Shown here in pieces: positions 17,806-29,357 of a stretch of 64,000 nucleotides of DNA (the stretch's first letter is position 1; every line of letters starts with the position of its first letter). Both the position numbers and the translations under genes were made by a program. The stretch is taken from contig NZ_AUDH01000013.1 of assembly GCF_000425365.1 (NCBI RefSeq), positions 23,684 through 87,683 on the forward strand, read 5' to 3'. Source of the stretch: Rubritepida flocculans DSM 14296 (GTDB taxonomy: Bacteria; Pseudomonadota; Alphaproteobacteria; Acetobacterales; Acetobacteraceae). Under the pieces are notes generated by a model. It had not been told where the DNA came from and did no database searches. It worked only from the letters and a program-made list of their open reading frames with translations.

Positions 17806-19015
17806 CGAGGCCATAGGCCGTGTGCAGCGCGCGCACCGCGAGCTCGGTGTAGTCGGCCGCGACGAGCACGCTGACCTTGATCTCGGAGGTGGAGATGACC
17901 TGGATGTTGATGCCCTTCTCCGCCAGCGCCCGGAACATGGTGGAGGCCACGCCCGCATGGGTGCGCATGCCGATGCCCACGACGCTGATCTTCGCCACGT
18001 CCGGATCGGCGATCAGCGCCTCGTAGCCGAGCTCGGCGCGCGCCTTCTCGAGGATGTCGGTCGCGCGCGGCAGGTCCGCCCGGCCCACGGTGAAGGTCAT
18101 GTCGGTGGAGCCGTCCGCGCCGATGTTCTGCACGATCATGTCCACGTTCACGTTCGCGGCCGAGAGGGGGCCGAACACCTTCGCCGCCACGCCCGGCCGG
18201 TCGGGCACGCGGCGCAGCGTCACCTTCGCCTCGTCGCGGGAATAGGCGATGCCCGACACGATGGGCTTTTCCATGATCTCGTCCTCATCCACCACGAGCG
18301 AGCCCGGCTTGTCCTCGAAGGAGGACAGCACCTGCACCCGCACGCGCTCCTTCATCGCGAGTTCGACGCTGCGCGTCTGCAGCACCTTGGCGCCCACCGA
18401 GGCGAGCTCCAGCATCTCCTCGTAGGAAATCCGCTCGAGCTTGCGCGCCCGCGGCACGATGCGCGGGTCGGTGGTGTAGACGCCGTCCACATCGGTGTAG
18501 ATGTCGCAGCGGTCGGCCTTCAGCGCGGCGGCCAGCGCCACCGCCGAGAGGTCCGACCCGCCGCGGCCGAGGGTGGTGACGCGGTTGCGCGCGGGCTCGA
18601 TGCCCTGGAAGCCCGCCACCACCGGCACCTGGCCCTGCTCCATGCGCCGGATCAGCTCCGCCCCCTCGATGGATTCGACGCGCGCCTTGCCGTGCGCGGC
18701 GTCGGTGCGGATGGGGATCTGCCAGCCCATCCAGGAGCGCGCCTCCACGCCGATGGCCTGCAACGCGATGGCGAGCAGGCCGATCGTCACCTGCTCGCCG
18801 GTGGCCACCACCACGTCGTATTCGCGCGCGTCGTGCAGGGGCGAGAGGTCCTGGCACCATTTTACGAGCTGGTTGGTCGCGCCCGCCATGGCGGAGACGA
18901 CGACGGCCACCTGGTGGCCGGCCTCCACCTCGCGCTTCACGCGGGCGGCGACGTTGCGGATGCGGTCGAGATCGGCGACGGAGGTGCCGCCGAACTTCAT
19001 CACGATGCGTGCCAT
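17798..19015 (-). CDS. lysC: Aspartate kinase
   Basis: Phosphorylates aspartate, the first step to lysine, threonine, methionine and diaminopimelate. The 405-residue protein has the kinase signature KFGGTSVAD at about 7-15, the substrate loop [15 protein letters not shown] and two C-terminal ACT domains (about 265-405; [14 protein letters not shown] and [14 protein letters not shown]), which bind feedback inhibitors. This is the monofunctional type. The start is ATG at 19015 with AGGA upstream; a TTG directly before it is possible. It is divergent from ubiG across about 80 bp and overlaps the next gene, a nitronate monooxygenase, by 8 bp. Confidence 0.96.
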   Translation of the reverse strand: MARIVMKFGGTSVADLDRIRNVAARVKREVEAGHQVAVVVSAMAGATNQLVKWCQDLSPLHDAREYDVVVATGEQVTIGLLAIALQAIGVEARSWMGWQIPIRTDAAHGKARVESIEGAELIRRMEQGQVPVVAGFQGIEPARNRVTTLGRGGSDLSAVALAAALKADRCDIYTDVDGVYTTDPRIVPRARKLERISYEEMLELASVGAKVLQTRSVELAMKERVRVQVLSSFEDKPGSLVVDEDEIMEKPIVSGIAYSRDEAKVTLRRVPDRPGVAAKVFGPLSAANVNVDMIVQNIGADGSTDMTFTVGRADLPRATDILEKARAELGYEALIADPDVAKISVVGIGMRTHAGVASTMFRALAEKGINIQVISTSEIKVSVLVAADYTELAVRALHTAYGLDA

Positions 19016-19094
19016 CAACGATCCTGGCCCCTCGCGCTCCTGACCCCGGGATGCGGGCCTTGCGGGGGCCTCAAGGGCGGGTCAGATACCGGGC

Positions 19095-19817
19095 ATGGAC
19101 GGGCGAGACAACCGGCCCCCCGCCACGGGGGCCAGCGCCGACGCGGCGGAGGTGGCGAAATTCGACGCGCTGGCCGCCGAGTGGTGGAACCCGCGCGGGC
19201 CCATGGCCCCGCTGCACGCCATGAATCCCGCCCGCATGGGCTGGATCGCCGCGCGCCTCGGCCCGCTCGAGGGCCTGCGGGTGCTGGATGTGGGCTGCGG
19301 GGCGGGGCTCGCCTCGGAATGGCTCGCCCGGCGCGGGGCGGCCGTCACCGGGCTCGACGCCGCCGGGGCCGCGCTGGAGGCCGCACGCGCCCATGCCGCC
19401 GCCGCCGGGGTGGCGGTGGACTACCGCGAGGGCACGCCGGAGACGCTGGGGGAGACGGGCTTCGACGCGGTGCTGGCGCTGGAGGTCATCGAGCATGTGC
19501 CGCCCGCCGAGCGGCCGGGCTTCCTCGCCGCCCTCGCCCGCGCCGTGCGGCCGGGGGGGCAGGTGATCCTCTCCACCCTCAACCGCACGCCGCGCGCCTG
19601 GCTGACAGCGAAGCTCGGCGCGGAATACCTGCTGCGCTGGTTGCCCCCGGGCACGCATGAGTTCCGCCTCTTCCTCCGCCCCGCCGAGCTCGGCGCGCTG
19701 ATGCGCGGGGCGGGGCTGGTGGTGGAGGAGGTGGCGGGACTCTCGCCCAGCCTGCGCGAGGGCTTCGCCGTCACGCGCGACGTGGGGGTGAACTACCTGA
19801 TGGCAGGGCGGCGGTAG
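19095..19817 (+). CDS. ubiG: Ubiquinone biosynthesis O-methyltransferase
   Basis: Performs the two O-methylations of ubiquinone synthesis with S-adenosylmethionine. The 240-residue class I methyltransferase starts with the UbiG-specific segment EVAKFDALAAEWWNPRGPM (about 19-37), then the SAM-binding motif VLDVGCGAG (about 63-71), and includes the membrane-contact region PRAWLTAKLGAEYLLRWLP and the end RDVGVNYLMAGRR typical of UbiG. The ATG at 19095 lacks a clear ribosome binding site; an AGATAC element lies a few bases upstream, so a leaderless transcript is possible. It converges with the antiporter gene across 292 bp that contain a dispersed repeat. Confidence 0.95.
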   Translation: MDGRDNRPPATGASADAAEVAKFDALAAEWWNPRGPMAPLHAMNPARMGWIAARLGPLEGLRVLDVGCGAGLASEWLARRGAAVTGLDAAGAALEAARAHAAAAGVAVDYREGTPETLGETGFDAVLALEVIEHVPPAERPGFLAALARAVRPGGQVILSTLNRTPRAWLTAKLGAEYLLRWLPPGTHEFRLFLRPAELGALMRGAGLVVEEVAGLSPSLREGFAVTRDVGVNYLMAGRR

Positions 19818-19830
19818 CTAGACAGAAACT
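19817..19830. repeat. 14-bp repeat GCTAGACAGAAACT, copy 1
   Basis: The 14-mer GCTAGACAGAAACT begins at the last base of the ubiG stop and recurs exactly at 63968-63981 near tRNA-Arg. CTAG followed by ACAGAAACT could be an insertion-sequence end at a YTAR-type target, or a conserved non-coding motif. Flanking bases beyond the 14-mer differ between copies. Confidence 0.6.
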
Positions 19831-19932
19831 GACACGCGGGCTCTGGCGCACCATCGGCATGCCGACCTCGCCACCACCCAAACCATAGTGCCACAGTTTC
19901 ATCCACGGCGGGTGGGGACCGCCGGTGGGTAA
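19831..19932. other. Unassigned non-coding stretch after ubiG
   Basis: About 100 bp without a gene. It contains a perfect 12 bp palindrome TCGGCATGCCGA at 19854-19865, whose half-site recurs in the second hairpin of the adjacent repeat, and a compositionally different patch (ACCCAAACCATAGTGCCAC near 19878) that is less GC-rich than the genes around. It may be a remnant of a mobile element, but I see no open frame or terminal repeats to prove this. Confidence 0.4.
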
Positions 19933-20062
19933 CTCATACCAGCGGCCGCTGATTTCGACTCCTGAGGAGCCGGTGCGGCCGCTGGTATGCTTCTGTTTTG
20001 GCGCGCAGCCGCCACACCAACCCTGCGCGCGATACGGTCGGCATGTGATGCCGACCGTATCA
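19933..20062. repeat. 130-bp dispersed palindromic repeat, copy 1
   Basis: A 130 bp sequence that recurs at 33816-33945 in the same orientation with five substitutions and no gaps. It consists of two hairpins: palindrome I, 14 bp arms at 19936-19949 and 19975-19988 around a 25-nt loop; and palindrome II, 14 bp arms at 20031-20044 and 20048-20061 around a GTG loop. About 42 bp of conserved sequence separate them. It lies between the converging ends of ubiG and the antiporter gene. The plan (two palindromes, extragenic, between 3' ends) is that of a REP/BIME-like element; terminator activity is possible. Confidence 0.85.
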
Positions 20063-20109
20063 GCCCGGCGGCCGCCGGTGTCATGGCCGCGACGTCAGCC
20101 CCGCCCGCC

Positions 20110-21828
20110 TCACCGCACCCCCCTCCGCTCCGCCACCACCGCGCGCGCCGCCTCCTCCGGAACGCCGAGGCGCAGCAGCGCCGCCTCGCCCAGCAGCAGC
20201 GCGGCCTCGCGCACCTCGGGCACCACATCGCTCGCCCCGGCGGCGCAGAGCTCGCGCGCATGCGCCTCGTCGCGCACGCGGGCGAGGATGGGCAGGCGCG
20301 GGAAGCCCTGGCGCGCGGCGGCCACCAGGGCGCGGGCCTGCGCGGCGTCGTTCACCGTCACCACCAGCAGCGCGGCGCGGGCGGCCCCGAGGCGGGCCAG
20401 GATTTCCACCTGCGTCGCCTCGCCATACCAGACGGCCGCGCCCTGCCGGCGCAGCGCCGCCACCCGCGCCGCGTCGCGATCGAGCGCCACATGCGGCACG
20501 CGCTGGCCGTCCAGCACCTCGCCCACCAGCCGCCCCACCCGGCCATAGCCCACGATGATGACATGGTCGCGCAGCCCCTCATCGGCCTCGGGCGCGGGGG
20601 CCTCGCCCTGCCCCGGCGGCGCGAGCCGCGCGCCGAGTCGCCGGCCCAGGCCGGCCAGCGCGGGCGTGGCCAGCATGGTCAGCGCCACCACGATGGCGGC
20701 GAACTGCGCCGTCTCCGGCGGCAGGACGGCGAGCGAGGCGGCCAGCGCGACGACGATGAAGCCGAACTCGCCCCCCTGGCCGAGCAGCAGCGCCGCCTCG
20801 GCCGCCACCTCGCGCCGCTCGCCCCAGGCGCGCATCAGCGCATACAGCAGCGCCGCCTTCACAAGGACGAGGCCCGCCACCGTGCCGGCGAGGGCGAGCG
20901 GGGCGCGCGCCACCGCGCCGAGGTCGATCATCAGCCCCACGCTGACGAAGAAGACGCCGAGCAGCAGCCCCTTGAAAGGCTCCAGATCCACCGCGACCTG
21001 GGCGCGGAACTCCGTCTCGGCCAGCAGCACCCCCGCCAGGAAGGCGCCGAGCGCGAGGGAGAGCCCCGCCGCCTCGGTGGCGATGGCGGTGCCGATGGCG
21101 GCGAGCAGCACCGCCGCCAGGAAGGCCTCGCGACTCTCGGTCGCCGCCACGGCGCGCAGCAGCGGGCGCATCACGAGCCGCCCCGCCAGCACGATGAGCA
21201 TGATGGCCAGCGCCGCCTTGCCCAGCGCCAGCAGCACGTCGGCCGCGATCTCGCCGCCGCTGGGCGCCGCGACCCCGGCGGCTCCGAGCAGCCCCACCAG
21301 CAGCAGCACCGGCACCACCGCCAGATCCTGGAACAGCAGCACCGCGAAGGCCGCACGCCCGGTGGGCGTGCCCAGCCGCCCGCGCTCGGCGAGGAGCTGC
21401 ACGACGATGGCGGTGGAGGAAAGGGCAAGCCCCGCCCCCAGCACCACCGCCGCCGCGGGCGCATGGCCCATGCCCCAGGCCAGGGCGGCGATGACGGCCG
21501 CCGTCAGCCCCACCTGCGCGCCGCCGAGGCCGAAAACGAGCCCGCGCATGCGCCACAGCCTCTCCAGCGAGAGCTCGAGCCCGATCATGAACAGCAGGAA
21601 GGCGACGCCGAGCTCTGCGGCGAGCTTCATCCCCTCCGTCTGGCGCAGCACCAGCAGCCCCGCCCAGGAGCCCTCCGGCGCCAGCGCGCCCAGCCCGTGC
21701 GGGCCGATCAGCAGCCCGACGGCGAGGAAGCCCAGCACGGTGCTGATGCGCGCGCGGTGGCAGGCCAGCGCCACCAGCCCGGTGGCGCCCAGCAACACCA
21801 CCACCTCGCGCAACTCGGCGGCCACCAT
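20110..21828 (-). CDS. Kef-type cation:proton antiporter (CPA2) with TrkA-N domain
   Basis: Inner-membrane monovalent cation:proton antiporter of 572 residues, probably potassium efflux. The first 390 residues hold about twelve hydrophobic helices, with family segments [36 protein letters not shown] and [18 protein letters not shown] TrkA-N/RCK domain follows with the NAD-binding motif [14 protein letters not shown] near residue 425. Organisation is that of KefB/KefC, but glutathione gating cannot be judged. The start [14 protein letters not shown] at 21828 was taken because upstream residues do not look coding. It ends beside a dispersed repeat. Confidence 0.9.
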   Translation of the reverse strand: MVAAELREVVVLLGATGLVALACHRARISTVLGFLAVGLLIGPHGLGALAPEGSWAGLLVLRQTEGMKLAAELGVAFLLFMIGLELSLERLWRMRGLVFGLGGAQVGLTAAVIAALAWGMGHAPAAAVVLGAGLALSSTAIVVQLLAERGRLGTPTGRAAFAVLLFQDLAVVPVLLLVGLLGAAGVAAPSGGEIAADVLLALGKAALAIMLIVLAGRLVMRPLLRAVAATESREAFLAAVLLAAIGTAIATEAAGLSLALGAFLAGVLLAETEFRAQVAVDLEPFKGLLLGVFFVSVGLMIDLGAVARAPLALAGTVAGLVLVKAALLYALMRAWGERREVAAEAALLLGQGGEFGFIVVALAASLAVLPPETAQFAAIVVALTMLATPALAGLGRRLGARLAPPGQGEAPAPEADEGLRDHVIIVGYGRVGRLVGEVLDGQRVPHVALDRDAARVAALRRQGAAVWYGEATQVEILARLGAARAALLVVTVNDAAQARALVAAARQGFPRLPILARVRDEAHARELCAAGASDVVPEVREAALLLGEAALLRLGVPEEAARAVVAERRGVR

Positions 21829-21886
21829 GGCTTTCGCGCGCTCTCCCCACCCCTCTGGCCGGAGGTGCCGCAAGCGGCGGGGCGCG

Positions 21887-22458
21887 TCAAACCTTCAGGC
21901 GATCGGGGATGGGCAGGCCCAGCCGGTCGGGGATGGGCCATTCCTCGCGCACCACGCGCAGCACCCGGAAGCCCGCCTTGAGATAGTTGGGCAGGGCGCG
22001 CGGATGATCGGCCGTGCAGGTGTTCACCGTCAGCGCCGAAGGCCCCTCGGCCCAGGCGGCGGCGATGGCGTGGTGCAGGAAGGCCATGCCGAGGCCCTGC
22101 CCGATCGCCCCCGGCATCAGCCCGAAATAGGCGAGGTTGATGACGCCGCGCGGGCGGCGGTCCAGCTCGTAGAAGCCGGCCTCGCGCCCCGCGGGGTCGT
22201 GCAGCACATGGACGCTGAGCGTGGGCTCGGCCAGCACCTCGTCGAGCTCGGCATCCGAGAGGCTGCGGCGCAGCCACCACACATAGTCGCGGCCCACCCC
22301 GTCATAGAGGCGGCGATACTGCTGCACCGAGCAGCGCGGCCTGAGGCGGGTGACGCGCCAGCCATCCGGCAGCGCGGGCTGGCCCGGCGGCGGCGGCGCG
22401 TCCATCCGCATGAAGGTGACCTCCACCGCGACCAGGGTGGAGGGCTCGGCCGTCCACA

Positions 22459-22459
<1 letters not shown>
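21887..22459 (-). CDS. GNAT family N-acetyltransferase
   Basis: A 190-residue acetyltransferase of the GNAT fold. The acetyl-CoA-binding segment is visible as [19 protein letters not shown] (about 117-135; Q/RxxGxG/A pattern) after the beta-strands [17 protein letters not shown], and the family end [20 protein letters not shown]. The substrate is unknown. The ATG at 22459 shares one base with the rpoD stop (TGATG), so the gene is translationally coupled to the primary sigma factor gene; this is an unusual downstream neighbour and may simply be read-through expression. Confidence 0.82.
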
Positions 22460-24366
<1,907 letters not shown>

Positions 24367-24429
24367 GCGCCACTCCGTCGCTGCCGGGGGAGAAACCCCC
24401 TCTACCCTATGTGCATCGCCGCGGGCGGG

Positions 24430-26211
24430 TCAGCCCGCCGCGGAGAGATCCTCCACCTCGCCCCGGCGCAGCGCGTCCAGCGCCGCGGTGAGGCGGATCA
24501 GCCGGGCCTGGGCCGCGGCGTCATTCGTCTCGGCCAGGGCCGCCGCAGCGGCCCGGGCGTCCTCGACGAGCTCCGCCTCGCCGCGCAGGAAGCCGAACAT
24601 CTGCCAGAAGGCGTCCAGCGCCTCCTTGGGCTGCGCGCCCGGCCGGGCCTCCGGCGGCAGGCCGGCCGGCCTGAGCACCAGGGCGCAGGCCTCCGCCGCC
24701 GGACCATCGGCGAGGTGGGCGATCAACTCCGCCGAGTCAAGGCGTTCGGCCTGCCGAATCCAGGCGAGGAGGGCATCCCTGACCTGCTTCGCCGGCCCCT
24801 CGGGAAAATCGAGCAGGGCCAGCGGCTCCTCGATCTCGGGCAGGAGCTCGGGCTGCCGGAGGCAGATGGCCATGACGATGCGCGCCCGCTCGGCGCGGAT
24901 GGCCTCGGCGTCGGGCACGGGGCGGGGGTGGCGGGGGGCGGCGGCGGGGCCGGGGCGGCGGGAGAGCGCGAAGAAGCGGTCGAGCAGGGCGCGGCGGAAC
25001 TCGGCGGCCAGGGCGCGATCCGGGATGGACTGCGCCGCCTGGATCAGCCGGTGGCGGATGGCCGCGCGCGCCTCCGGCCCCTCGGGCAGCTTCGCCCCGG
25101 CGATCAGGGAAAAGAGCGCCTCCGCCAGCGGCCGCGCCGCCTCCAGCACCGCCTCCATCCCGGCCGGACCGCGCCTGGCGAGGAGCGTGTCGGGGTCCTC
25201 GCCGGCGGGGAGGGTGGCGAAGCGCAGGGTGCGCTCGGGGCTGAGCAGGGGCAGCGCCACCTCGGCCGCGCGCGCCGCCGCCCGCGCCCCGGCCGCGTCG
25301 CCGTCGAAGCAGAGCACGGGTTCGGGGCTGATGCGCCACAGCGCCTCGAGCTGCTCGGGCGTGAGTGCGGTGCCCAGCGGCGCCACCGCCCCGGCGAAGC
25401 CCGCCTGGTGCAGCGCGATCACGTCCATGTAGCCCTCGACCACCAGCAGCCGCGCGCCGCGGAACACGCCCTCGCGCGCCAGGTCGAGGCCGTAGAGGTT
25501 GCGCCGCTTGGAGAAGAGCGCCGTCTCCGGCCCGTTCACGTATTTGGGCTGCCCATCGCCCAGGATGCGGCCGCCGAAGCTGATGGTGCGGCCGCGCCGG
25601 TCGCGGATGGGGAACATCACGCGGTTGAAGAAGAGATCGACGGGCGGCCCCTCCTCGCGCGGCTGCATCAGCCCGGCCTCGACAAGCTGGGCGGGCTCGA
25701 TGCCCTGTTCGCGCAGCTCCGCCGCCAGCGCCCCGCGCCCCGCGCCGGACCAGCCCAGGCCGAAGCGGGCGATGGTCTCCTCCGTCAGCCCGCGCCGGCG
25801 CAGATAGGCGAAGCCCTCCGCCCCCTCGGGGCTCGTCAGGCGGCGGCGATAGGCGGCCTCGGCGGCGGCGAGCACGGCGTGCAGGTCGCGCGCGCGCTGT
25901 TCGCGGGCGCGGGCCTCGGGGCCGGGTTTGGGCAGCTCCATCCCCGCCTCGGCGGCCAGCCGCTCGACGGCCTCCATGAAGCCCAGCCCCTCGCAGCGCA
26001 TGAGCCAGGCGAAGGCATCGCCATGCGCGCCGCAGCCGAAACAGTGGAAGCTGTCCTCATAGACGTAGAAGGAGGGGGTCTTCTCGTTGTGGAAGGGGCA
26101 GAGGCCCTTCCAGTTCCGCCCGGATTTCGAGAGCCGCACGCGCCGGGCGGCCAGCGCCGGCATGGGGGTGCGGGCGCGCAGCTCGTCGAGGAAGGCGGGA
26201 GGGAGGGCCAT
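24430..26211 (-). CDS. dnaG: DNA primase
   Basis: Makes RNA primers at the replication fork, working with DnaB helicase. The 593-residue protein has the N-terminal zinc ribbon of the CHC2 type with ligands C38, H41, C57 and C60 (CPFHNEKTPSF and CFGCGAHGD), the RNA polymerase core with the TOPRIM segment LLVVEGYMDVIALHQAG and PVLCFDGDAAG, and a C-terminal helicase-binding domain. The start MALPPAFLDELRAR at 26211 was chosen over a longer frame. dnaG-rpoD is the classical macromolecular-synthesis order; rpsU is not present upstream, where a divergent regulator gene begins. Confidence 0.96.
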   Translation of the reverse strand: MALPPAFLDELRARTPMPALAARRVRLSKSGRNWKGLCPFHNEKTPSFYVYEDSFHCFGCGAHGDAFAWLMRCEGLGFMEAVERLAAEAGMELPKPGPEARAREQRARDLHAVLAAAEAAYRRRLTSPEGAEGFAYLRRRGLTEETIARFGLGWSGAGRGALAAELREQGIEPAQLVEAGLMQPREEGPPVDLFFNRVMFPIRDRRGRTISFGGRILGDGQPKYVNGPETALFSKRRNLYGLDLAREGVFRGARLLVVEGYMDVIALHQAGFAGAVAPLGTALTPEQLEALWRISPEPVLCFDGDAAGARAAARAAEVALPLLSPERTLRFATLPAGEDPDTLLARRGPAGMEAVLEAARPLAEALFSLIAGAKLPEGPEARAAIRHRLIQAAQSIPDRALAAEFRRALLDRFFALSRRPGPAAAPRHPRPVPDAEAIRAERARIVMAICLRQPELLPEIEEPLALLDFPEGPAKQVRDALLAWIRQAERLDSAELIAHLADGPAAEACALVLRPAGLPPEARPGAQPKEALDAFWQMFGFLRGEAELVEDARAAAAALAETNDAAAQARLIRLTAALDALRRGEVEDLSAAG

Positions 26212-26303
26212 CGTCTGGGCATGTAGCAGGAGAGGCGGCCGGGCGGACGGGGGATGCGGGCCTGCCATTTTCGGAACGCTCGCGGAAAGTCCGACTGCCA
26301 GGC

Positions 26304-26326
26304 TTGAATTTTCAGAAATTGCTGAA
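26304..26326 (+). promoter_or_regulatory. Candidate operator/promoter of the GbsR-cydAB unit
   Basis: An inverted repeat TTCAG-N6-CTGAA (26311-26315 and 26322-26326) lies 13 bp before the ATG of the regulator gene, in a distinctly AT-rich stretch. TTGAAT at 26304-26309 could serve as -35 so that the repeat would cover the core promoter. An autoregulatory operator is the simplest reading; this is inference. Confidence 0.4.
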
Positions 26327-26339
26327 CATACGCTCAGCC

Positions 26340-26921
26340 ATGGACCTCCCTCCCGCCACCGCCGCCTTCGTCCTCCACTTCGGCGAGATGGGCTCGCGCT
26401 GGGGCATCAACCGCACCGTGGGGCAGATCTATGCCCTGCTCTTCCTCTCCGAGCGCCCCCTGCCGGCCGACGAGATCGCGCAGAAGCTCGGCTTCTCCCG
26501 CTCCAACGTCTCCATGGGGCTGAAGGAGCTGGAGGCCTGGCGGCTGGTGCGCCTGCAGCACCTGCCGGGCGACCGGCGCGAGCATTTCTCCACGCCCGAG
26601 GATGTCTGGCAGATCGTGCGAATCCTCGCCGAGGAGCGCCGCAAGCGCGAGGTGGACCCCACCCTCACCTTGCTGCGCGACACGCTGATGCAGCGGCCCG
26701 CCAGCGCCGAGGAGGCGCACGCCCAGGCGCGCATGCAGTCCCTCTACGAGGTGATCTCGCTGCTCACCGGCTGGATGGACGATGTCCAGAAACTGCCGGA
26801 CGAGCGGCTGATCGCCCTGCTCAAGCTCGGCGGGCGCGTCGCCCGCGTGCTGGAGGCGACGGAACGCTTCCAGGAGATCGTCACCCGCAAGCCGCGGCGC
26901 CGCGCCGCGAAGGAAGGCTGA
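26340..26921 (+). CDS. GbsR/MarR-type winged-helix regulator upstream of cydAB
   Basis: A 193-residue regulator of the GbsR branch of MarR proteins. The family segment LHFGEMGSRWGINRTVGQIY (about 12-31) is followed by the winged helix (about 40-85; LPADEIAQKLGFSRSNVSMG, HLPGDRREHF as wing) and a helical C terminus. The ATG at 26340 was preferred to a TTG at 26304, which would place the candidate operator inside the gene. It is followed after only 3 bp by cydA, so it most likely controls the bd oxidase; what it senses is unknown. Confidence 0.85.
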   Translation: MDLPPATAAFVLHFGEMGSRWGINRTVGQIYALLFLSERPLPADEIAQKLGFSRSNVSMGLKELEAWRLVRLQHLPGDRREHFSTPEDVWQIVRILAEERRKREVDPTLTLLRDTLMQRPASAEEAHAQARMQSLYEVISLLTGWMDDVQKLPDERLIALLKLGGRVARVLEATERFQEIVTRKPRRRAAKEG

Positions 26922-26924
26922 GCC

Positions 26925-28274
26925 ATGGACCCGCTGCTGCTCGCGCGCATCCAGTTCGCCGCGAACATCTCCTTCCACATCCTCTTTCCCACCATCACCA
27001 TCGCGCTGGGCTGGCTTCTGCTCTTCTTCAAGCTGCGCTTCAACGCGACGCGCGACGAGGCGTGGATGGAGGCCTACCGCTTCTGGGTGAAGGTCTTCGC
27101 CCTCAGCTTCGCCCTCGGCGTCGTCTCGGGGCTGACCATGAGCTTCCAGTTCGGCACCAACTGGCCGGGCTTCATGGAGCGCGTGGGCAACATCGCGGGC
27201 CCGCTGCTGGCCTATGAGGTCGTCACCGCCTTCTTCCTCGAGGCCTCCTTCCTCGCGATCATGCTCTTCGGCTACCGCCGCGTGCCGGACTGGCTGCACA
27301 CGCTCGCCACGGTGCTGGTGGCGGTGGGCACCTCGCTCTCGGCCTTCTGGATCCTGGTGCTGAACTCCTGGATGCACACGCCCGCGGGCTTCGAGATGCG
27401 CGAGGGCGTGGCGCACGCGACCGACTGGTTCGCCATCGTCTTCAACCCCTCCATGCCCTACCGCCTGGCGCACATGCTGCTCGCCTCGGGGCTGACGGCC
27501 GCCTTCCTGATCGCCGGCCTCTCGGCCTGGCGCTGGCTGCGCGGGGACCGCACGCCCGGCGTGCTGGCCGCGCTGCGCACGGGCGTGGTGCTGGGCGCGG
27601 TGCTCATCCCGGTGCAGATCTTCGCGGGCGACCTGCACGGGCTGAACACGCTGAAGCACCAGCCGCAGAAGGTGGCGGCGATGGAGGGCGTGTGGGAGAC
27701 GGAGCGCGGCGCGGCCCTGCGCCTCTTCGCCATCCCCGACGAGGCCAGCCGCAGCAACCGCTTCGAGATCGCCATCCCCAACATGGCCTCGCTCATCCTC
27801 ACCCATGAGTGGGAGGGCGAGGTGCGCGGCCTCAACGAGTTCATCGGCGAGCATCCGCCCGTGGCGCCCGTCTTCTACGCCTTCCGGATCATGGTGGGGA
27901 TGGGCGTGCTGATGCTGCTGGTGGGCTGGTGGGGGGCCTTCGCGCTGCGGCGCGGGCGCGAGCCCGGGCGCTGGCTGGCCCGCGCCCTGGTGGCGATGAC
28001 CTTCTCGGGATGGGTGGCCACCCTCGCGGGCTGGTATGTCACCGAGATCGGCCGCCAGCCCTGGCTCGTCACGGGCATCCTGCGCACGGGCGAGGCCGCG
28101 GGGCCCGTGCCGGCGGCCAGCATCGGCGTCTCGCTCGCGCTCTACCTCGCCATCTACGCGGTGCTGCTCGCGGCCTATATCGGCACGCTCTACCACCTCG
28201 CGGGCAAGCGCGGCGGCGCGGGCCAGGAAGTCCGCACCGGGCCCTTCCGGCCCCAGGCCCAGCCCGCGGAGTGA
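26925..28274 (+). CDS. cydA: Cytochrome bd-type quinol oxidase subunit I (short Q-loop, CIO-like)
   Basis: Haem-carrying subunit of the terminal quinol oxidase in the inner membrane; oxidises quinol and reduces oxygen to water. 449 residues with about nine helices. Haem ligand candidates are H18 (SFHILFP), H183 (YRLAHMLLASG) and M323 (FRIMVGMG); quinol-site residues lie in HQPQKVAAMEG (245-255), and the motif GWYVTEIGRQPW is at 369-380. The Q loop is short, as in the cyanide-insensitive oxidase group (CioA) rather than E. coli CydA. It follows the regulator gene by 3 bp and precedes cydB by 5 bp. Presumably used under low oxygen or respiratory stress. Confidence 0.94.
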   Translation: MDPLLLARIQFAANISFHILFPTITIALGWLLLFFKLRFNATRDEAWMEAYRFWVKVFALSFALGVVSGLTMSFQFGTNWPGFMERVGNIAGPLLAYEVVTAFFLEASFLAIMLFGYRRVPDWLHTLATVLVAVGTSLSAFWILVLNSWMHTPAGFEMREGVAHATDWFAIVFNPSMPYRLAHMLLASGLTAAFLIAGLSAWRWLRGDRTPGVLAALRTGVVLGAVLIPVQIFAGDLHGLNTLKHQPQKVAAMEGVWETERGAALRLFAIPDEASRSNRFEIAIPNMASLILTHEWEGEVRGLNEFIGEHPPVAPVFYAFRIMVGMGVLMLLVGWWGAFALRRGREPGRWLARALVAMTFSGWVATLAGWYVTEIGRQPWLVTGILRTGEAAGPVPAASIGVSLALYLAIYAVLLAAYIGTLYHLAGKRGGAGQEVRTGPFRPQAQPAE

Positions 28275-28279
28275 GCGCC

Positions 28280-29290
28280 ATGGAGACCCTGCCCCCGGGC
28301 GCCTGGCTGCCCATCGCCTTCGCCGTGCTCATGGCGCTCTCCATGCTGCTCTACGCCATGCTGGACGGCTTCGACCTCGGCGTGGGGGTGCTGCTGCGCC
28401 GCACCCCCGAGGAGGCCGAGCGCGACCGGATGATCCACTCCATCGGTCCCTTCTGGGACGCGAACGAGACCTGGCTGGTGCTGGGGGTGGGGCTGCTGCT
28501 CGTGGCCTTCCCGATGGCGCATGGCATGATCCTCACCGCGCTCTACCTGCCGGTGGCGCTGATGCTGGCCGCGCTGATCCTGCGCGGGGTGGCCTTCGAG
28601 TTCCGCGCCAAGGCGCCCGAGGCGCAGAAGCCGCGCTGGGACATGGCCTTCCAGGCGGGCTCGGTGCTCGCCGCCTTCAGCCAGGGCTGGATGCTGGGCA
28701 GCTACATCCTGGGCTTCGCCGAGGGCTGGGCGGCGCTGCTCTTCTCCTTCCTGGTGGGCGCCATCGTGGTGGCGGGCTACACGCTGATCGGCGCCTGCTG
28801 GCTGGTCTGGCGCACCGAGGGCGCGCTGCAGGCGCGCGCGGCCGCCTGGGCGCGCGGCGCGCTCTACGCCACCTGGGCGGGGGTGCTGGTGATCAGCGCC
28901 GCCACCCCGCTCGCCAGCCCGCGCATCTTCGAGCGCTGGTTCGACTTCCCGCAGGTGCTCGGCCTCGCGCCCATCCCGCTCGCCACGGGGGCGCTGTTCC
29001 TGCTGCTGCACATCTTCCTGCGCCGCTTCCCGCGCGCGGACCACGCGCTCGACTGGGTGCCCTTCGCCGCGTGCTGCGCCATCTTCGCGCTGTGCTTCCA
29101 GGGTCTCGCCTATTCCTTCTGGCCCTATGTGGTGCCCGAGCGGCTGACCATCTTCGAGGCCGCCGCCGCCCCCGAGAGCCTGCTCATCATCCTGGTCGGC
29201 GCGGGGCTCGTGCTGCCGGTGATCGGCCTCTACACGGTGGTGATCTGGCGCGTGTTCGGGGGCAAGGCCCGGCCGCTCAGCTACTACTGA
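28280..29290 (+). CDS. cydB: Cytochrome bd-type quinol oxidase subunit II
   Basis: Membrane partner of CydA, needed for assembly of the haem d site. The 336-residue protein has about eight hydrophobic helices; recognisable segments are [18 protein letters not shown] near the N terminus, [20 protein letters not shown], and [19 protein letters not shown] near the C terminus. It was placed from ATG 28280, directly after the cydA stop; a longer open frame overlapping cydA is shadow. No cydX-like small subunit is evident in the 67 bp that follow. A strong hairpin after the stop probably ends the transcript. Confidence 0.94.
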   Translation: METLPPGAWLPIAFAVLMALSMLLYAMLDGFDLGVGVLLRRTPEEAERDRMIHSIGPFWDANETWLVLGVGLLLVAFPMAHGMILTALYLPVALMLAALILRGVAFEFRAKAPEAQKPRWDMAFQAGSVLAAFSQGWMLGSYILGFAEGWAALLFSFLVGAIVVAGYTLIGACWLVWRTEGALQARAAAWARGALYATWAGVLVISAATPLASPRIFERWFDFPQVLGLAPIPLATGALFLLLHIFLRRFPRADHALDWVPFAACCAIFALCFQGLAYSFWPYVVPERLTIFEAAAAPESLLIILVGAGLVLPVIGLYTVVIWRVFGGKARPLSYY

Positions 29291-29298
29291 TCATCCCC

Positions 29299-29326
29299 CG
29301 CGCGGGGCTTTTCACGGCCCCGCGCG
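29299..29326 (+). terminator. Hairpin after cydB
   Basis: A perfect 10 bp stem CGCGCGGGGC (29299-29308) with GCCCCGCGCG (29317-29326) and the loop TTTTCACG, beginning 8 bp after the cydB stop. No T tract follows, so it may act as a transcript-stabilising or Rho-assisted end rather than a classical terminator. Confidence 0.5.
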
Positions 29327-29357
29327 CGGTCCATCTCTGGGGGGAGGAGTTCCCCCC

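Noticed and set aside
24388..24402. GGGGG/CCCCC hairpin between dnaG and rpoD as a terminator
   Set aside because: The stem is five pairs with a five-base loop and no T run, and the two genes form a classical operon; a weak attenuating effect cannot be excluded but is not supported.
29291..29357. Zur box before the CobW gene
   Set aside because: The gap is almost wholly GC hairpin sequence and lacks any AT-rich palindrome of the Zur type.
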